This document shows positions 28,414-38,278 of a stretch of 64,000 bases of DNA, in pieces. The notes under the pieces are model-generated. The model worked only from the letters and a program-made list of their open reading frames with translations, had not been told where the DNA came from and did not search any database. Positions within the stretch are counted from its first letter, which is position 1. Each line of letters begins with the position of its first letter. The translations under genes and the position numbers were made by a program. Source of the stretch: Prevotella sp. S7-1-8 (GTDB lineage Bacteria; Bacteroidota; Bacteroidia; Bacteroidales; Bacteroidaceae). The stretch is taken from positions 1-64,000 of the forward strand of contig NZ_JRNC01000038.1 of NCBI RefSeq assembly GCF_000758925.1. The letters are read 5' to 3'.

Positions 28414-31400
28414 ATGACGGACAGTATGACAAAATTAAAAGTTTTATTATTGATGTTGTTTTGTGCATGCGTTCTGCAAGCTACCTATGCACAAAATACG
28501 CACGGCGACTCCGACATCCTTGTCGACATTGTCGTTGTGGACGCGACAGGAGAAGGTCTGCCCGGAGCTACCGTAAAAGTGTCGGGCAAGCCCATCCCCG
28601 TGTTGACCGACATGGATGGCAAGGTCAAACTTTGGGTTAGGAAAGGTGAAAAAATCACTGTCTCGTATTTGGGCATGCAGCCTCGCACGCTCGTTGTGAA
28701 CAAGCCTATATCCGGCACCATCACGCTAAGCAATGACGAGAAGACACTCGATCAAGTTGTTGTCACCGGCTATCAGCGCACCACGAAGCGCCGTATCACA
28801 GGCTCGGTGGCCACGATAGATGCCAAGGAACTGAAAGACAGACCTTTGAACAACCTCGACCTGTTGCTTCAAGGCAAGGTCGCGGGCTTGGACGTGAAAG
28901 CGTTGTCAGGTAGACCCGGCGAAACGGCCAAGGTGAGAATCAGGGGAACCAACACCATCACCGGCAACGCGGACCCTCTTTGGGTGGTAGACGGCGTGCC
29001 ATTGCAACAGAACGTGCCCACCATAGCCACGAACAGCCAAATCAGGGCTGGCGATTTTAGCGAGATATTCACCAATGGCATATCCGGCATCAACCCCAAT
29101 GACATAGAGTCCGTGACGGTATTGAAAGACGCCTCGGCAGCCGCCATCTATGGCTCGCGTGCCGCTGGCGGCGTAATCGTGGTGACAACCAAGCGCGGGC
29201 AAAAAGGAAAAATGCACATGAGCTACTCCACCAACGTGTCATTGACCACGACACCGCCAAGAGACGCCAACCTGATGAACGCAAGCGAGAAACTCGACTG
29301 GGAGCAAAAACTTTGGGATCAGTTCTCCGCCAGCCGTTTCAACAACAAGCAAACATACCCCGTGATAGGCGCGGTGGGCATGATAAGGTCAGGATATGGC
29401 AAATACGCGGGGCTGTCGAAGCAACAGCAAGACGCCGAGATAGAAAAACTGCGAGGCCACTCCACCGACTGGTTCAAAGAGCTGTTTCGCAACTCCGTGT
29501 CGCAAAGCCACTACCTATCCATGTCTGGAGGTGGCGAGAAAAGCAATTATTACATCTCATTGGGATATGGCAACAACAACGGCTTGGTTAAACGAAGCAG
29601 CTATGACCGCTATAACATTTCGTCAAAATTAGACATGCAAGCCAACAGCAGGGTCAAGTTAGGGCTGTCCATAGACCTGTCTTGGCAAGGGTCTCACGGC
29701 TCATCCGCCGGGGTGGACATGTTCAATTACGCCTACTTCGCCAACCCTTACGAACGGCCATACAACGATGACGGCAGCTACGCCGGTGACCAAACATACC
29801 ACTATTTGCGATTGGCCAATGGCAACATGGATTTTCCCATGCCGCCCAACGGCTTCAACGTGCTGCGCGAGCTGAACAACACAAACTCTGAATCCAAGAA
29901 CTTCAACGTCACGACCATAGCCAATCTATCGGTGAAGATACTCGATTGCCTGAACTTCGAGGGCTTGGCCTCATATGGATACAACAACAACAACTCTGAC
30001 AACTATAACGGCAAGGACACCTACGCGGCTTGGATGGACAGGCCATTCGAGCCCAATCGCCAAACCTCGAAAAGAGTGTACAGCTCCATATCGCAATCTT
30101 CCGCTTACAACAAAAACTACAACTTGCGCGGCCAATTCCACTTCTTCAACACATTCAAGGATAACCATTACGTGAGCGCGCTGTTGGGGGCGGAGATTCG
30201 CGGGCAATACGCCAAAAGCATTTTCACCAAGCGTTACGGCTACGACCCTGTGTCGGGAAACGCCTCCATACCAACATTCCCCGAGGGCACGAAGATTGAC
30301 ACCGGAACCTTGCTGCGCTACGCGAGCATCGTGAACGGCCTGAGCGGACAGAGCATCGTGGAAGATCGATTCGCGTCTTTCTACATGTCGATGGACTATT
30401 CGTACCGCAATCGATACGTAGCAAGCCTGACGGCGCGCACGGATGGGTCCAACAACTTTGGCAGCAACGAACAATTCAACCCCACGGGGTCACTCGGCCT
30501 GTCATGGAACGTGGACCAAGAAAACTTCATGAAACCTTTAAAACCCATCGTGAGCAGCCTGTCGGTAAGAACAGCTTTCGGCTATACGGGCAACATTAAC
30601 AAATCTGTCTATCCCCAATTAGTAATGGACTATGTCAATGTGTTCAGGCGAACCGACAACGACTACTATCGCATGGGCTTCTTGAAGAACGCCCCCAACG
30701 ACAAACTGCGCTGGGAAAAGACACGCGACATGAAACTATCATTAGACGCGGGCTTCTTCAACGAGCGACTACGACTAAGCGCCGAGGCCTACAAAAGGCG
30801 CACGGAAGATGCCGTGTCAGAAATAAGAGTGCCTTACACAACAGGCTTTAGCACACAAAAATTTAACACTTCAACCCTTGAAAACAATGGATTGGAACTT
30901 ACATTGTATGCCCAATTCCTGAAAACAAAAGATTGGAGCGGCTCGTTGACGGCCAACATGGCATACAACTACAACAAGTTGGTGAAATACACGCCACCCA
31001 CTTCTGGCCTCAGCTCCGGGAGATACGAGGGCTATCCATTGGGAAGTATCTTCAGCGGAAAACTTATCGGCGTAGACGAAATGACCGGTATTTACGCTTA
31101 CGAGCCTCGCCCCGACGCGGTGTTCAACAGCGCGGCCGACTACTACAACTATGAGAACTACCTGTTCTACCTTGGCACGGGCAACGCACCCACCAATGGC
31201 GGTTACAGCATCAGTCTATCTTACAAGCGGTTCTCCATTGGCGTGGGAGGCTCTTTCTCTATTGGTGGCAAAATCGTGAACGACGTAACTTGCCCCGTGG
31301 ACTACAGTTCTCTCGAGGGTAAGACCATTGAGCGCATCCCCGCGCAAATCAACGACTTGTACGTCAACCATCTCAACGTGCGGCGTGACGTGGTAAACCG

Positions 31401-31737
31401 CTGGACTCCAGACAACCCACGCACCGACGCATACCCACGAATCATCGACGCATACGGCGAGTTTTTAGGTCTGAAGAACTACATGACAACGGCGAGCACG
31501 ATTACGAAGGCATCCACATTGGAAGACGTATCCTATTTCAAAATAGGCTCTCTCTACCTGAACTACTCGTTTGAGGAATCGGTTATTCGCCCATTGCGCC
31601 TCAGCTCAATGTCTGTATCGTTCACCATGAACAACCTGCTCACGCTGACAAACTACTCGGGAATAGACCCGGAAATTCCCGGAGCGGTTTACCCCATGGC
31701 ACGAACATTCACATTCGGACTATCAGTAGGTTTCTAA
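28414..31737 (+). CDS. SusC/RagA TonB-dependent transporter (peptidase locus)
   Basis: Outer-membrane TonB-dependent barrel of about 1107 residues. Signal peptide (ending QATYAQ); carboxypeptidase-regulatory-like domain (about 35-120); plug with LWVVDGVPLQQ and VTVLKDASAAAIYGSRAAGG; barrel ending FGLSVGF. The start may be ATG 28414 or 28426. The two peptidases upstream and absence of any carbohydrate-active gene suggest that the cargo is peptides, as for RagA of Porphyromonas gingivalis; this is inference. SusD follows after 18 bases. Confidence 0.94.
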   Translation: MTDSMTKLKVLLLMLFCACVLQATYAQNTHGDSDILVDIVVVDATGEGLPGATVKVSGKPIPVLTDMDGKVKLWVRKGEKITVSYLGMQPRTLVVNKPISGTITLSNDEKTLDQVVVTGYQRTTKRRITGSVATIDAKELKDRPLNNLDLLLQGKVAGLDVKALSGRPGETAKVRIRGTNTITGNADPLWVVDGVPLQQNVPTIATNSQIRAGDFSEIFTNGISGINPNDIESVTVLKDASAAAIYGSRAAGGVIVVTTKRGQKGKMHMSYSTNVSLTTTPPRDANLMNASEKLDWEQKLWDQFSASRFNNKQTYPVIGAVGMIRSGYGKYAGLSKQQQDAEIEKLRGHSTDWFKELFRNSVSQSHYLSMSGGGEKSNYYISLGYGNNNGLVKRSSYDRYNISSKLDMQANSRVKLGLSIDLSWQGSHGSSAGVDMFNYAYFANPYERPYNDDGSYAGDQTYHYLRLANGNMDFPMPPNGFNVLRELNNTNSESKNFNVTTIANLSVKILDCLNFEGLASYGYNNNNSDNYNGKDTYAAWMDRPFEPNRQTSKRVYSSISQSSAYNKNYNLRGQFHFFNTFKDNHYVSALLGAEIRGQYAKSIFTKRYGYDPVSGNASIPTFPEGTKIDTGTLLRYASIVNGLSGQSIVEDRFASFYMSMDYSYRNRYVASLTARTDGSNNFGSNEQFNPTGSLGLSWNVDQENFMKPLKPIVSSLSVRTAFGYTGNINKSVYPQLVMDYVNVFRRTDNDYYRMGFLKNAPNDKLRWEKTRDMKLSLDAGFFNERLRLSAEAYKRRTEDAVSEIRVPYTTGFSTQKFNTSTLENNGLELTLYAQFLKTKDWSGSLTANMAYNYNKLVKYTPPTSGLSSGRYEGYPLGSIFSGKLIGVDEMTGIYAYEPRPDAVFNSAADYYNYENYLFYLGTGNAPTNGGYSISLSYKRFSIGVGGSFSIGGKIVNDVTCPVDYSSLEGKTIERIPAQINDLYVNHLNVRRDVVNRWTPDNPRTDAYPRIIDAYGEFLGLKNYMTTASTITKASTLEDVSYFKIGSLYLNYSFEESVIRPLRLSSMSVSFTMNNLLTLTNYSGIDPEIPGAVYPMARTFTFGLSVGF

Positions 31738-31755
31738 ATCATAACACAACAAAAC

Positions 31756-33153
31756 ATGAAGAAAATATTCATTATCATATCGACAATACTGCTGTTGACT
31801 TCGTGCGATAAATACCTTGACATCAAACCGTATGGACGCACCATCCCCAAGACGGCAGAAGAGTTTGCCGCGCTCATCCACCCATATCTCAATGCCATTG
31901 ATGAGGGCAGCGAAAACTATGTTGTATTTAACGCCTCCGCTTGCCTTGACTTTGACCTTGCGGGAGGCGACGACTTCGAAGCCAGCCTCACCGAGCAATC
32001 GGGAAGAGCCATGCCATTCTATATCGGAAACATCGTCAACAGCTATTCGCAATCGGCATATTGGCGAAACTATGCCCTGATTCGAGACTGCAACATCGTA
32101 ATCGCCAACATGAAAGAACGAGACAGCCAAGAGGCCAACAATGTCTTGGCCGCCGCCTATGCCCTGCGCGGCGTGGCTTACTACCAGCTTATGCGCATGT
32201 TTTGCCCCTCGCCCATCAAGGGACAGTTCGACAAGCAATTAGGATTGCCATTGGTGGTTAGCTTTGACATGGAAGCTCGGCCTGTCCGTAGCACCTTGCA
32301 GCAAACCATTGACCAAATAGAGCGTGACCTGAAAGCCTCTATCAACTATCATTGCACTAACGATTTGTATCGTTTCACGGAGCCTGTCACCAAAGGATAT
32401 TTAGCCCAGCTGTATTTCTGGACAGAACAATGGGACAAGGTGGTGCCTTTGGCAAACGAGCTAATCAAGTTATACCCACTTGTGGGAGGCGAGGCATACA
32501 AGATGATGGTCATCAACCCCGGCTCTCCAAAAGAGGGCAACCATATCATGACCGCATATCGCTCGACGACGACCACCACCGTGCAGGAGTACGAAAGCAA
32601 AGCCGCTTCCATAGCCTATCGGCCTGTAAGCAAGCGTTACATGCAGTGTTTCGCGAAAGACGAGATTGCAAACGATGTGCGAGCAAGCCTATTTGTAAAC
32701 AAAAAGCGCAAGGCTACAAAGCCCATTTTCTGCGGAATGCGCTCCGCCGAACTGCAACTCATGCTGGCAGAAAGCTACGCCCACATGGGCAAAGATGCCG
32801 AAGCCTTGGCCGCCATCAACCTGCTGCGTAGCCTGCGCATTAAAGACGCCCAGCCACTGAGCCTCGACAAGTTGCCCGAGAGGAACAGCCAAGAACGCAT
32901 CGTGGTGGACGCCGAGGGCAAACCACTGTCCAAACTCATGGCCGTGATTCTGAATGAGCGCCGCAAAGAGATGTTCATGGAGGGCGACCGCATGTTTGAG
33001 CTGAAACGAAACGGCGCGCCCGAGTTTTGGACCGCCTACGACGGATTGCGCTACAACACGGAGAGATACATGTACACCATGCCCATCCCAGAGTCTGAGC
33101 TGCGCATTAATCCCGGCATCGCGCAAAACGAAGGCTACAAAGATGCCATATAA
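31756..33153 (+). CDS. SusD/RagB lipoprotein (peptidase locus)
   Basis: Substrate-binding lid of the transporter encoded just upstream. Lipobox LLTSC, mature Cys17, then DKYLDIKPYGRTIPKTAEEF typical of SusD family N-termini. TPR-like helices follow, and the C-terminal part has LQLMLAESYAHMGKDAEALA and NERRKEMFMEGDRMFELKR. At 465 residues it is on the short side for SusD (usually 500-600), like RagB, a peptide binder. The small lipoprotein gene follows after 23 bases. Confidence 0.93.
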   Translation: MKKIFIIISTILLLTSCDKYLDIKPYGRTIPKTAEEFAALIHPYLNAIDEGSENYVVFNASACLDFDLAGGDDFEASLTEQSGRAMPFYIGNIVNSYSQSAYWRNYALIRDCNIVIANMKERDSQEANNVLAAAYALRGVAYYQLMRMFCPSPIKGQFDKQLGLPLVVSFDMEARPVRSTLQQTIDQIERDLKASINYHCTNDLYRFTEPVTKGYLAQLYFWTEQWDKVVPLANELIKLYPLVGGEAYKMMVINPGSPKEGNHIMTAYRSTTTTTVQEYESKAASIAYRPVSKRYMQCFAKDEIANDVRASLFVNKKRKATKPIFCGMRSAELQLMLAESYAHMGKDAEALAAINLLRSLRIKDAQPLSLDKLPERNSQERIVVDAEGKPLSKLMAVILNERRKEMFMEGDRMFELKRNGAPEFWTAYDGLRYNTERYMYTMPIPESELRINPGIAQNEGYKDAI

Positions 33154-33176
33154 CATTCAAAATAGAAGAACGAACG

Positions 33177-33395
33177 ATGAAAAACAATATATTCAAATTA
33201 ACGCTCACAGCCACGATGTGTATCGGCATGGCAACTTTTTGCGCATGCGAAAAAACAGATGAGATGCCGCCGCGCGTTGACAAAAACGCCACGGCAAACC
33301 GTGTTTACAAGCTGCCCGACCCCACCTCGCTAACCAATGAGGAACGCGACATGGCGGACAGCGTGAAAAATGAGTACGAGAACGCCGTAAAATAG
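33177..33395 (+). CDS. small lipoprotein, unknown (72 aa)
   Basis: A 72-residue protein with a signal peptide and likely lipobox TFCAC (Cys24), giving a mature peptide of about 48 residues, charged and mostly helical (EERDMADSVKNEYENAVK at the end). I recognise no family. It sits between the SusD gene (23 bases upstream) and a larger lipoprotein gene (33 bases downstream) on the same strand, so it is almost certainly part of the peptidase-SusCD operon. It may be an accessory subunit of the uptake complex (inference). Confidence 0.7.
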   Translation: MKNNIFKLTLTATMCIGMATFCACEKTDEMPPRVDKNATANRVYKLPDPTSLTNEERDMADSVKNEYENAVK

Positions 33396-33427
33396 GCATA
33401 ACATTATTGACATATAGACTTTCAATC

Positions 33428-34729
33428 ATGAAGAAAACCATATTTCTAATGACGCTGCTCTGCCTTGTTTTCGCATCTTGCAAAGAAGACGAGAGCACAC
33501 AGACAGGCATGCCCGTAGGCACGGAGAAAGCCTACTACACCCTCCAAAACGAGGTGGGGGCCACGGTAAGACTTGGCATGAAAACCATCAAGCCAGCCGA
33601 GACCGACCTTGAGATACCCGTGAAATTCACCGGAGCCGAAGAGGGCGTGGACTTCACGGCATCGGCAAACGCCTTTCATGTAAAAAAAGGCGACAGCCAA
33701 GCCTTTATCACATTGACCCGAAAAAAAGTGTCCGCCAGCAAGACACTCATGGCAACGCTGCAACCTACAAACGGCGTGAAAGTGGGCATGCTCAAGTATT
33801 CCGAGGTGTATTTCGTGGGAGCCAACATCTACTCGTTCGACGACACCAAGGCGCAATTGGCGCTGTCCAACGCTTTCGCCGTGTCCATCAGGACCGACAA
33901 GGGTGACCGTTTCAGCTTCAACACCGAGACAAAATTAGATGTCGAGTTAGACAAAGAGCTCTCCACGGCCATCGAGGGCACACACTTCAAATTTGCGAAC
34001 GACGAGAAGAAGATAGTCTTCAAGCCTGGGGACAACACCGGCACTATCGCCCTCGATTTCCTGAAACTTGAAAAAGGCAAGGACAAGATAGTGTTCAGGC
34101 TGCCCGCCACCGACAACCTGTCAGTAGGAAAAAACTCCATGATGACCATACAAATAGTAGGGCCGGCCAACTTCAACGGCACGTGGGCCTTCAAGACCGT
34201 GTCCAACGCCAAGTGGCTAAAGGATAACATGGGAGCCAACGCGGAAGTGTTGGTAGACGGAACGCCCGAAAACGACCTCATAACGTTCAAGGGAGACAAC
34301 GACGCTTACATTTTCACGCCTCAACTGAAAGGCAAGTTGAAAAACTATTTCACAGCCCCGGGCAAAGCCACCTATATGGGCACGCGCGTTGAAATGATGC
34401 AAGAGTATGGCGGATGGCCAATGCCCAAAGCGCAACTTAGCGTCTTGAGGATAGACAACGTGAACCTGTCCATGGACGAGAAAGACCAAAACATAAAGCA
34501 GGCTCGTGTAGGATTCAGATTGGTGAAGAGCAAGGACACTGGCGAGGAGATGCTTGAGATGACCATCTACGACTACAAGCCAGTGGAAAACACCATCAAG
34601 ATGGATTGGGGATCTACATGGAAAGAAACCTACGAGATGATGGAATACTCTGCCGTGGAGGGTGAGCCCGTCATGTTGTCATGCCCCTTGCGCGTGTTGT
34701 TCACCAAGGTAAGCAAGGCCAAGCCTTGA
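33428..34729 (+). CDS. surface lipoprotein with Calx-beta-like N-terminal region (peptidase locus)
   Basis: A 433-residue lipoprotein. Lipobox VFASC, mature Cys18, followed by KEDE, which fits the Bacteroidetes surface-export signal, so the protein probably faces outward. The N-terminal 250 residues contain two Calx-beta-like repeats (EIPVKFTGAEEGVDFTAS and KLDVELDKELSTAIEGTHFK). The C-terminal half (about 245-433) is a beta-rich domain I cannot name. Its position after SusCD suggests a surface substrate-binding role. ATG 33428 begins the signal peptide. It is the last gene of its operon. Confidence 0.75.
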   Translation: MKKTIFLMTLLCLVFASCKEDESTQTGMPVGTEKAYYTLQNEVGATVRLGMKTIKPAETDLEIPVKFTGAEEGVDFTASANAFHVKKGDSQAFITLTRKKVSASKTLMATLQPTNGVKVGMLKYSEVYFVGANIYSFDDTKAQLALSNAFAVSIRTDKGDRFSFNTETKLDVELDKELSTAIEGTHFKFANDEKKIVFKPGDNTGTIALDFLKLEKGKDKIVFRLPATDNLSVGKNSMMTIQIVGPANFNGTWAFKTVSNAKWLKDNMGANAEVLVDGTPENDLITFKGDNDAYIFTPQLKGKLKNYFTAPGKATYMGTRVEMMQEYGGWPMPKAQLSVLRIDNVNLSMDEKDQNIKQARVGFRLVKSKDTGEEMLEMTIYDYKPVENTIKMDWGSTWKETYEMMEYSAVEGEPVMLSCPLRVLFTKVSKAKP

Positions 34730-34870
34730 CCCATGGGGCCGTGGCGGAGCATTGCATAGCATTCCGCCACGCGACACGTCATGGGAACATCGCAAGGCTT
34801 AGCCTCAAGTATGTACTTGTTAGTGGGATGGACGACAAGCGCGCGCCCGTCCCACTTGGCAATTATATTG

Positions 34871-34908
34871 GCAAGCATACAATTGGAAGTGAAAAGCAAG
34901 CATACAAT
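34871..34908. repeat. 13-bp direct repeat
   Basis: GCAAGCATACAAT occurs at 34871-34883 and again at 34896-34908, 25 bases apart, just before the hairpin repeat. It could be a duplication from slippage or an old insertion. No function is evident. Confidence 0.6.
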
Positions 34909-34912
34909 CCTT

Positions 34913-34974
34913 GCCGTCTTTCACACTACCAAATAGCCCTTATACGCTTGGCGGCGTATAAGGGCTATTTGGCA
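34913..34974. repeat. covarying hairpin repeat, copy 2
   Basis: A perfect 19-bp stem, arms 34929-34947 and 34954-34972, 6-base loop, preceded by the same 16-base leader as copy 1 at 731-746 (one base differs at the leader-stem junction). It lies between convergent genes (surface lipoprotein, plus; GH88, minus), where a bidirectional terminator would be useful. There is no long T tract on either side. Confidence 0.75.
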
Positions 34975-34993
34975 AGCGTCCTATCTTCTCAAC

Positions 34994-36244
34994 TCACTTT
35001 TTCTTTTCCCGCGCGATAACCTTTTGGAAATAAAGATCCAAACGGGCCTTTCGCACCAATGCCTCGAGATAGTAATAGTCTGCGTAGTTGAGTGGTTTGT
35101 CTATCTCATTGTTATGCGGAATGCTGCCCACGGAGTGCATCAAGATGAAATTGCCATTCTGGCCAAGTTTGGCAGTATAGGCCGAAGAGGCGAGACTCGT
35201 CATAATCTTGTCCGCGTAGGCCCTGTATTCGTTGGCGTTCTGCAAATCGTAGGCACTCATCTCATAGAGCGCGGAGGCTATGCACGCGGCCGAAGAGACG
35301 TCGCGATACTCATTGGGAATATTAGGAGTGCTCATGTCCCAATAAGGGACGCCGTCGGCAGGCATGGCCGGATGGTTTCTCATCATCTTGTAAGTCTTGA
35401 TGGCTTGGTTGAGATAGCGAGGATCGCTGGTATAGCGATAGCACATGGTATAGCCATAAATGGCCCATGCTTGGCCCCTACTCCAGATAGATTCGTGCGA
35501 ATAGCCCTGAGCGGTATGGCGGTGACGCACGTGCCCGTCGCTCAAATCATAGTCCACAACGTGGTAACAGCTGCCGTCAGGCCGAAACTGTTCTTGCATG
35601 GTTCGGTTGGCATGGCTCACGGCCACCTTATAATATACAGAGTCGTGGGTGAGCTGCGTAGCTTTGAAAAGCAATTCGAGATTCATCATGTTGTCAATGA
35701 TGACGGGACATTGCCAGCCTCGCTTGGATTGCCAACCACGGTCAACGTTCCACGACTGGATTATGCCGGCCGATGGACGGAAACGAGTGATGAGCGACTT
35801 GGCGGCCTCTATCATGGCCTCCTTGCTCTCTTCGTAGCCTTTGGGAGACAGTCTCATCTGGTTGCCAAAGCTGCAATTGACGATGAAACCAATGTCATGG
35901 TGCCATGTCAAGGTCTTGGCCTGCTCGATAGACTTGGTGAACGTAGCGGCCTTGTCAGCCCAATATTCGTCCCCGGTGAGTTCATACATATACCATAGGC
36001 TGCCGGGAAAGAAACCGCTGCGCCAATCCTCGTAGTCGCAATAGAAAACCTTGTTGTCCTTGGTGAGAGTCACAGGGTTTAGCAGTTTGCCACTACGCGC
36101 TATCACGTCCAACTCATTCTTGAGCTGCGCGCTGGCATTTTCGATGGCCTTTTTGGTCTCCAAAATATTCGGGCCACAATTGGACTTAGCCGAAATCATT
36201 GTCATACTTGACAAGAAAGCTAAAGTCAGGATAGTTTTTCTCAT
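34994..36244 (-). CDS. GH88 unsaturated glucuronyl hydrolase
   Basis: Removes the unsaturated uronic acid from disaccharides made by polysaccharide lyases, by hydrating the double bond. It has 416 residues with an N-terminal signal peptide (about 1-19), so it is probably periplasmic. (alpha/alpha)6 barrel; likely catalytic aspartates Asp117 (HHDIGF) and Asp184 (VIIDNMMNLELL), by comparison with Bacillus UGL. WSRGQAWAIYGYTMCYRYT and the final LNYADYYYLEAL are family blocks. I chose ATG 36244, which starts the signal peptide, over an in-frame ATG at 36298. It is the last gene of the minus-strand locus. Confidence 0.93.
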   Translation of the reverse strand: MRKTILTLAFLSSMTMISAKSNCGPNILETKKAIENASAQLKNELDVIARSGKLLNPVTLTKDNKVFYCDYEDWRSGFFPGSLWYMYELTGDEYWADKAATFTKSIEQAKTLTWHHDIGFIVNCSFGNQMRLSPKGYEESKEAMIEAAKSLITRFRPSAGIIQSWNVDRGWQSKRGWQCPVIIDNMMNLELLFKATQLTHDSVYYKVAVSHANRTMQEQFRPDGSCYHVVDYDLSDGHVRHRHTAQGYSHESIWSRGQAWAIYGYTMCYRYTSDPRYLNQAIKTYKMMRNHPAMPADGVPYWDMSTPNIPNEYRDVSSAACIASALYEMSAYDLQNANEYRAYADKIMTSLASSAYTAKLGQNGNFILMHSVGSIPHNNEIDKPLNYADYYYLEALVRKARLDLYFQKVIAREKKK

Positions 36245-36333
36245 GTGATTTGCTATATTATATGGTTTATTTTTTAGACGAATCGTGTCTCCCGGCATAG
36301 CGTAAGGCGTGACAACATCTCATGGACCAAAGT

Positions 36334-38262
36334 CTATTTCACGACCTGTATTTCGTATTTATAGTTGCCCGCGCTGGGCATTTTTTTGGCCGTTAGGGTG
36401 ACACGGTAGAGCGACCTGCCCCAAACGTTGGAAAGACGAGGGTCTGACAGTTCTATCTTTTCTATCGAAGGTCTGAACGTCGCGTCATCATATTTGAGAC
36501 GAGCGCCCACTCCTCTGGCGACAATCTTGACAACGCCATTGGTCGTAATATCTACATCGCCCCACGTCAAAAAGTTTATTTGATTGGGAGCTTTGGCTTT
36601 ATTCAACACAAAATCGTCGGTTACGATCAGGCCGTTCTTTTTTAGCTTGTAGCCGCGAACCCACTTGGCCACTTGGGCCTCAACCGGATAGGCTGTCGCG
36701 ATATTGGCCGCAAAGGTTTGCTTGCGCCGGTCCACCTTCACGCCAGAAGCCTTGTAGCCAGCCCCATGAGGCTGCGCCACGCCGTTAATCAATGGCAAAT
36801 TGTGGTAGTTGCTCTGCATTGTCCAAATAGAATAGCGCTCACTACTAAAGGTTTTACGGGTGTAAGTGCCCACGCCAGCATCGACGAGAAGGGGCGTATT
36901 GTTATAAGCGAAGATGAAAGTACCCACGTCATTGTGGTTGTGACTCTCATCATTAAAACCACCTTTGGCCGCGAGGAAAGCCTTGCCGCTACGCATATAG
37001 CAAAACTCGGTTTGTGGATACCATGTAAAGTCGGCAGGTTTGTAAACGGCGGTCTCCGCCTGCAACAGAGGCAAGAAACGCAATGTCTCGAGCCCGATGT
37101 ACAAATCCATCCACTTGGAAGGCAGTTTTGTGGGATGCATTCTTTCTCGCATGGCTGCCATAGCCTTCATGGGCGTACTGTTGACAGCCATGCCATAACG
37201 ATAAATTAGGGGCGTGTTGACCTCCACCGCGCGGGCGGCGGCGTCGGCAAAATTGACCACCCACTCATCGCCAATGTACGAGCGGACAATGTATTCGCCC
37301 ATAGCCTTGACCAGTTGGTTTGTAAATAGATTGACCTTGCCGCCCGTAATCATGCGAAGGGCGGACAGATAATCATAGAGTTTGCCCGCCGCGTGCCCCC
37401 AGTAAGAAGGTCCTTCCTCACAGGCCCCATCACTTTTTACATAGTTAAGATATTGGTCTACAGACCTCATTGATTTACATATAGCCTTTGTCAGCACATC
37501 GGGATCATCTTCCAAAAGCATAAAACAGAACAGCGCGTTGGAGTTACACCATGGATTCCAATTGTTAACCATCCTGCCCGGCTTACAGTTTGTGGCCATC
37601 CACCAGAAGTCATCACGCCGCAAATAAGGGTCAAGCTCACGCTTTTGAAGTTCGTCTCGCAAGCGTATGGCTATGACAGGGTCAATGGCGTCAAACCGTG
37701 GTTTAAGGAAATAGTAGGTCCAAGAAAGCATCTGCGCCATCCCGCCTTGATGCAGTTCCAATATCTGCTCACGATGGTCGGGCAAAGACCGCTTGGTTTT
37801 TTGGTAAGCCATAAGGTGCGCGGACTCCGCCCACGAAGTCATTTCAGAAAAATAAAACACACCGTTCATCAAGTCATTGATAAATCGTCCCTTTCCCTCG
37901 GCAAGCTCTGCCATCAACATTGCGCTGAAAGCTGTGGCGTTACCGTTATTGGGATTTTCCATAATCTTGCGGCTTCCCGATTTCTCGTACTCCAAATATT
38001 CAGAGGCGCGAACCACCCGCCAATGGTAATCCAGGTACCTTTCGCCGTTCTTGATGATCGCGGATTTGTAATTTCCCAAAAACTTATCCCATCCCTCTCT
38101 GTCAGAATAAGCTGGATAAGGCACCCATTTTCTATCCATTACCAAGGATTGGCGCACTTGGCTTTCTGTTGCGGAATGTTGCAAAAGATCGCACGTTTCA
38201 TATGCTTGCAAACGTGTAAGCACAAAGAAGAGCAAAACTATGAAGGCAAGAGATTTCTTCAT
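36334..38262 (-). CDS. heparinase II/III-like polysaccharide lyase
   Basis: A secreted uronic-acid polysaccharide lyase of 642 residues. Signal peptide (about 1-20, ending RLQAYE); (alpha/alpha) toroid (about 60-390) with NNWNPWCNSNALFC and CEEGPSYWGHAAGKLYDYL; C-terminal beta-sandwich beginning near 400 with the SHNHNDVGTFIFA block that supplies a conserved His. The fold assignment is firm, but the PL family number and the substrate (heparan sulfate, hyaluronan/chondroitin or other) are not. A terminator-like hairpin lies 23 bases before the start, so expression may differ from SusCD upstream. Confidence 0.88.
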   Translation of the reverse strand: MKKSLAFIVLLFFVLTRLQAYETCDLLQHSATESQVRQSLVMDRKWVPYPAYSDREGWDKFLGNYKSAIIKNGERYLDYHWRVVRASEYLEYEKSGSRKIMENPNNGNATAFSAMLMAELAEGKGRFINDLMNGVFYFSEMTSWAESAHLMAYQKTKRSLPDHREQILELHQGGMAQMLSWTYYFLKPRFDAIDPVIAIRLRDELQKRELDPYLRRDDFWWMATNCKPGRMVNNWNPWCNSNALFCFMLLEDDPDVLTKAICKSMRSVDQYLNYVKSDGACEEGPSYWGHAAGKLYDYLSALRMITGGKVNLFTNQLVKAMGEYIVRSYIGDEWVVNFADAAARAVEVNTPLIYRYGMAVNSTPMKAMAAMRERMHPTKLPSKWMDLYIGLETLRFLPLLQAETAVYKPADFTWYPQTEFCYMRSGKAFLAAKGGFNDESHNHNDVGTFIFAYNNTPLLVDAGVGTYTRKTFSSERYSIWTMQSNYHNLPLINGVAQPHGAGYKASGVKVDRRKQTFAANIATAYPVEAQVAKWVRGYKLKKNGLIVTDDFVLNKAKAPNQINFLTWGDVDITTNGVVKIVARGVGARLKYDDATFRPSIEKIELSDPRLSNVWGRSLYRVTLTAKKMPSAGNYKYEIQVVK

Positions 38263-38278
38263 AATGCGATTGATTTTT

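Noticed and set aside
35024..35998. 324-codon frame antisense to GH88
   Set aside because: GH88 motifs on the minus strand are clear; the antisense product matches nothing.
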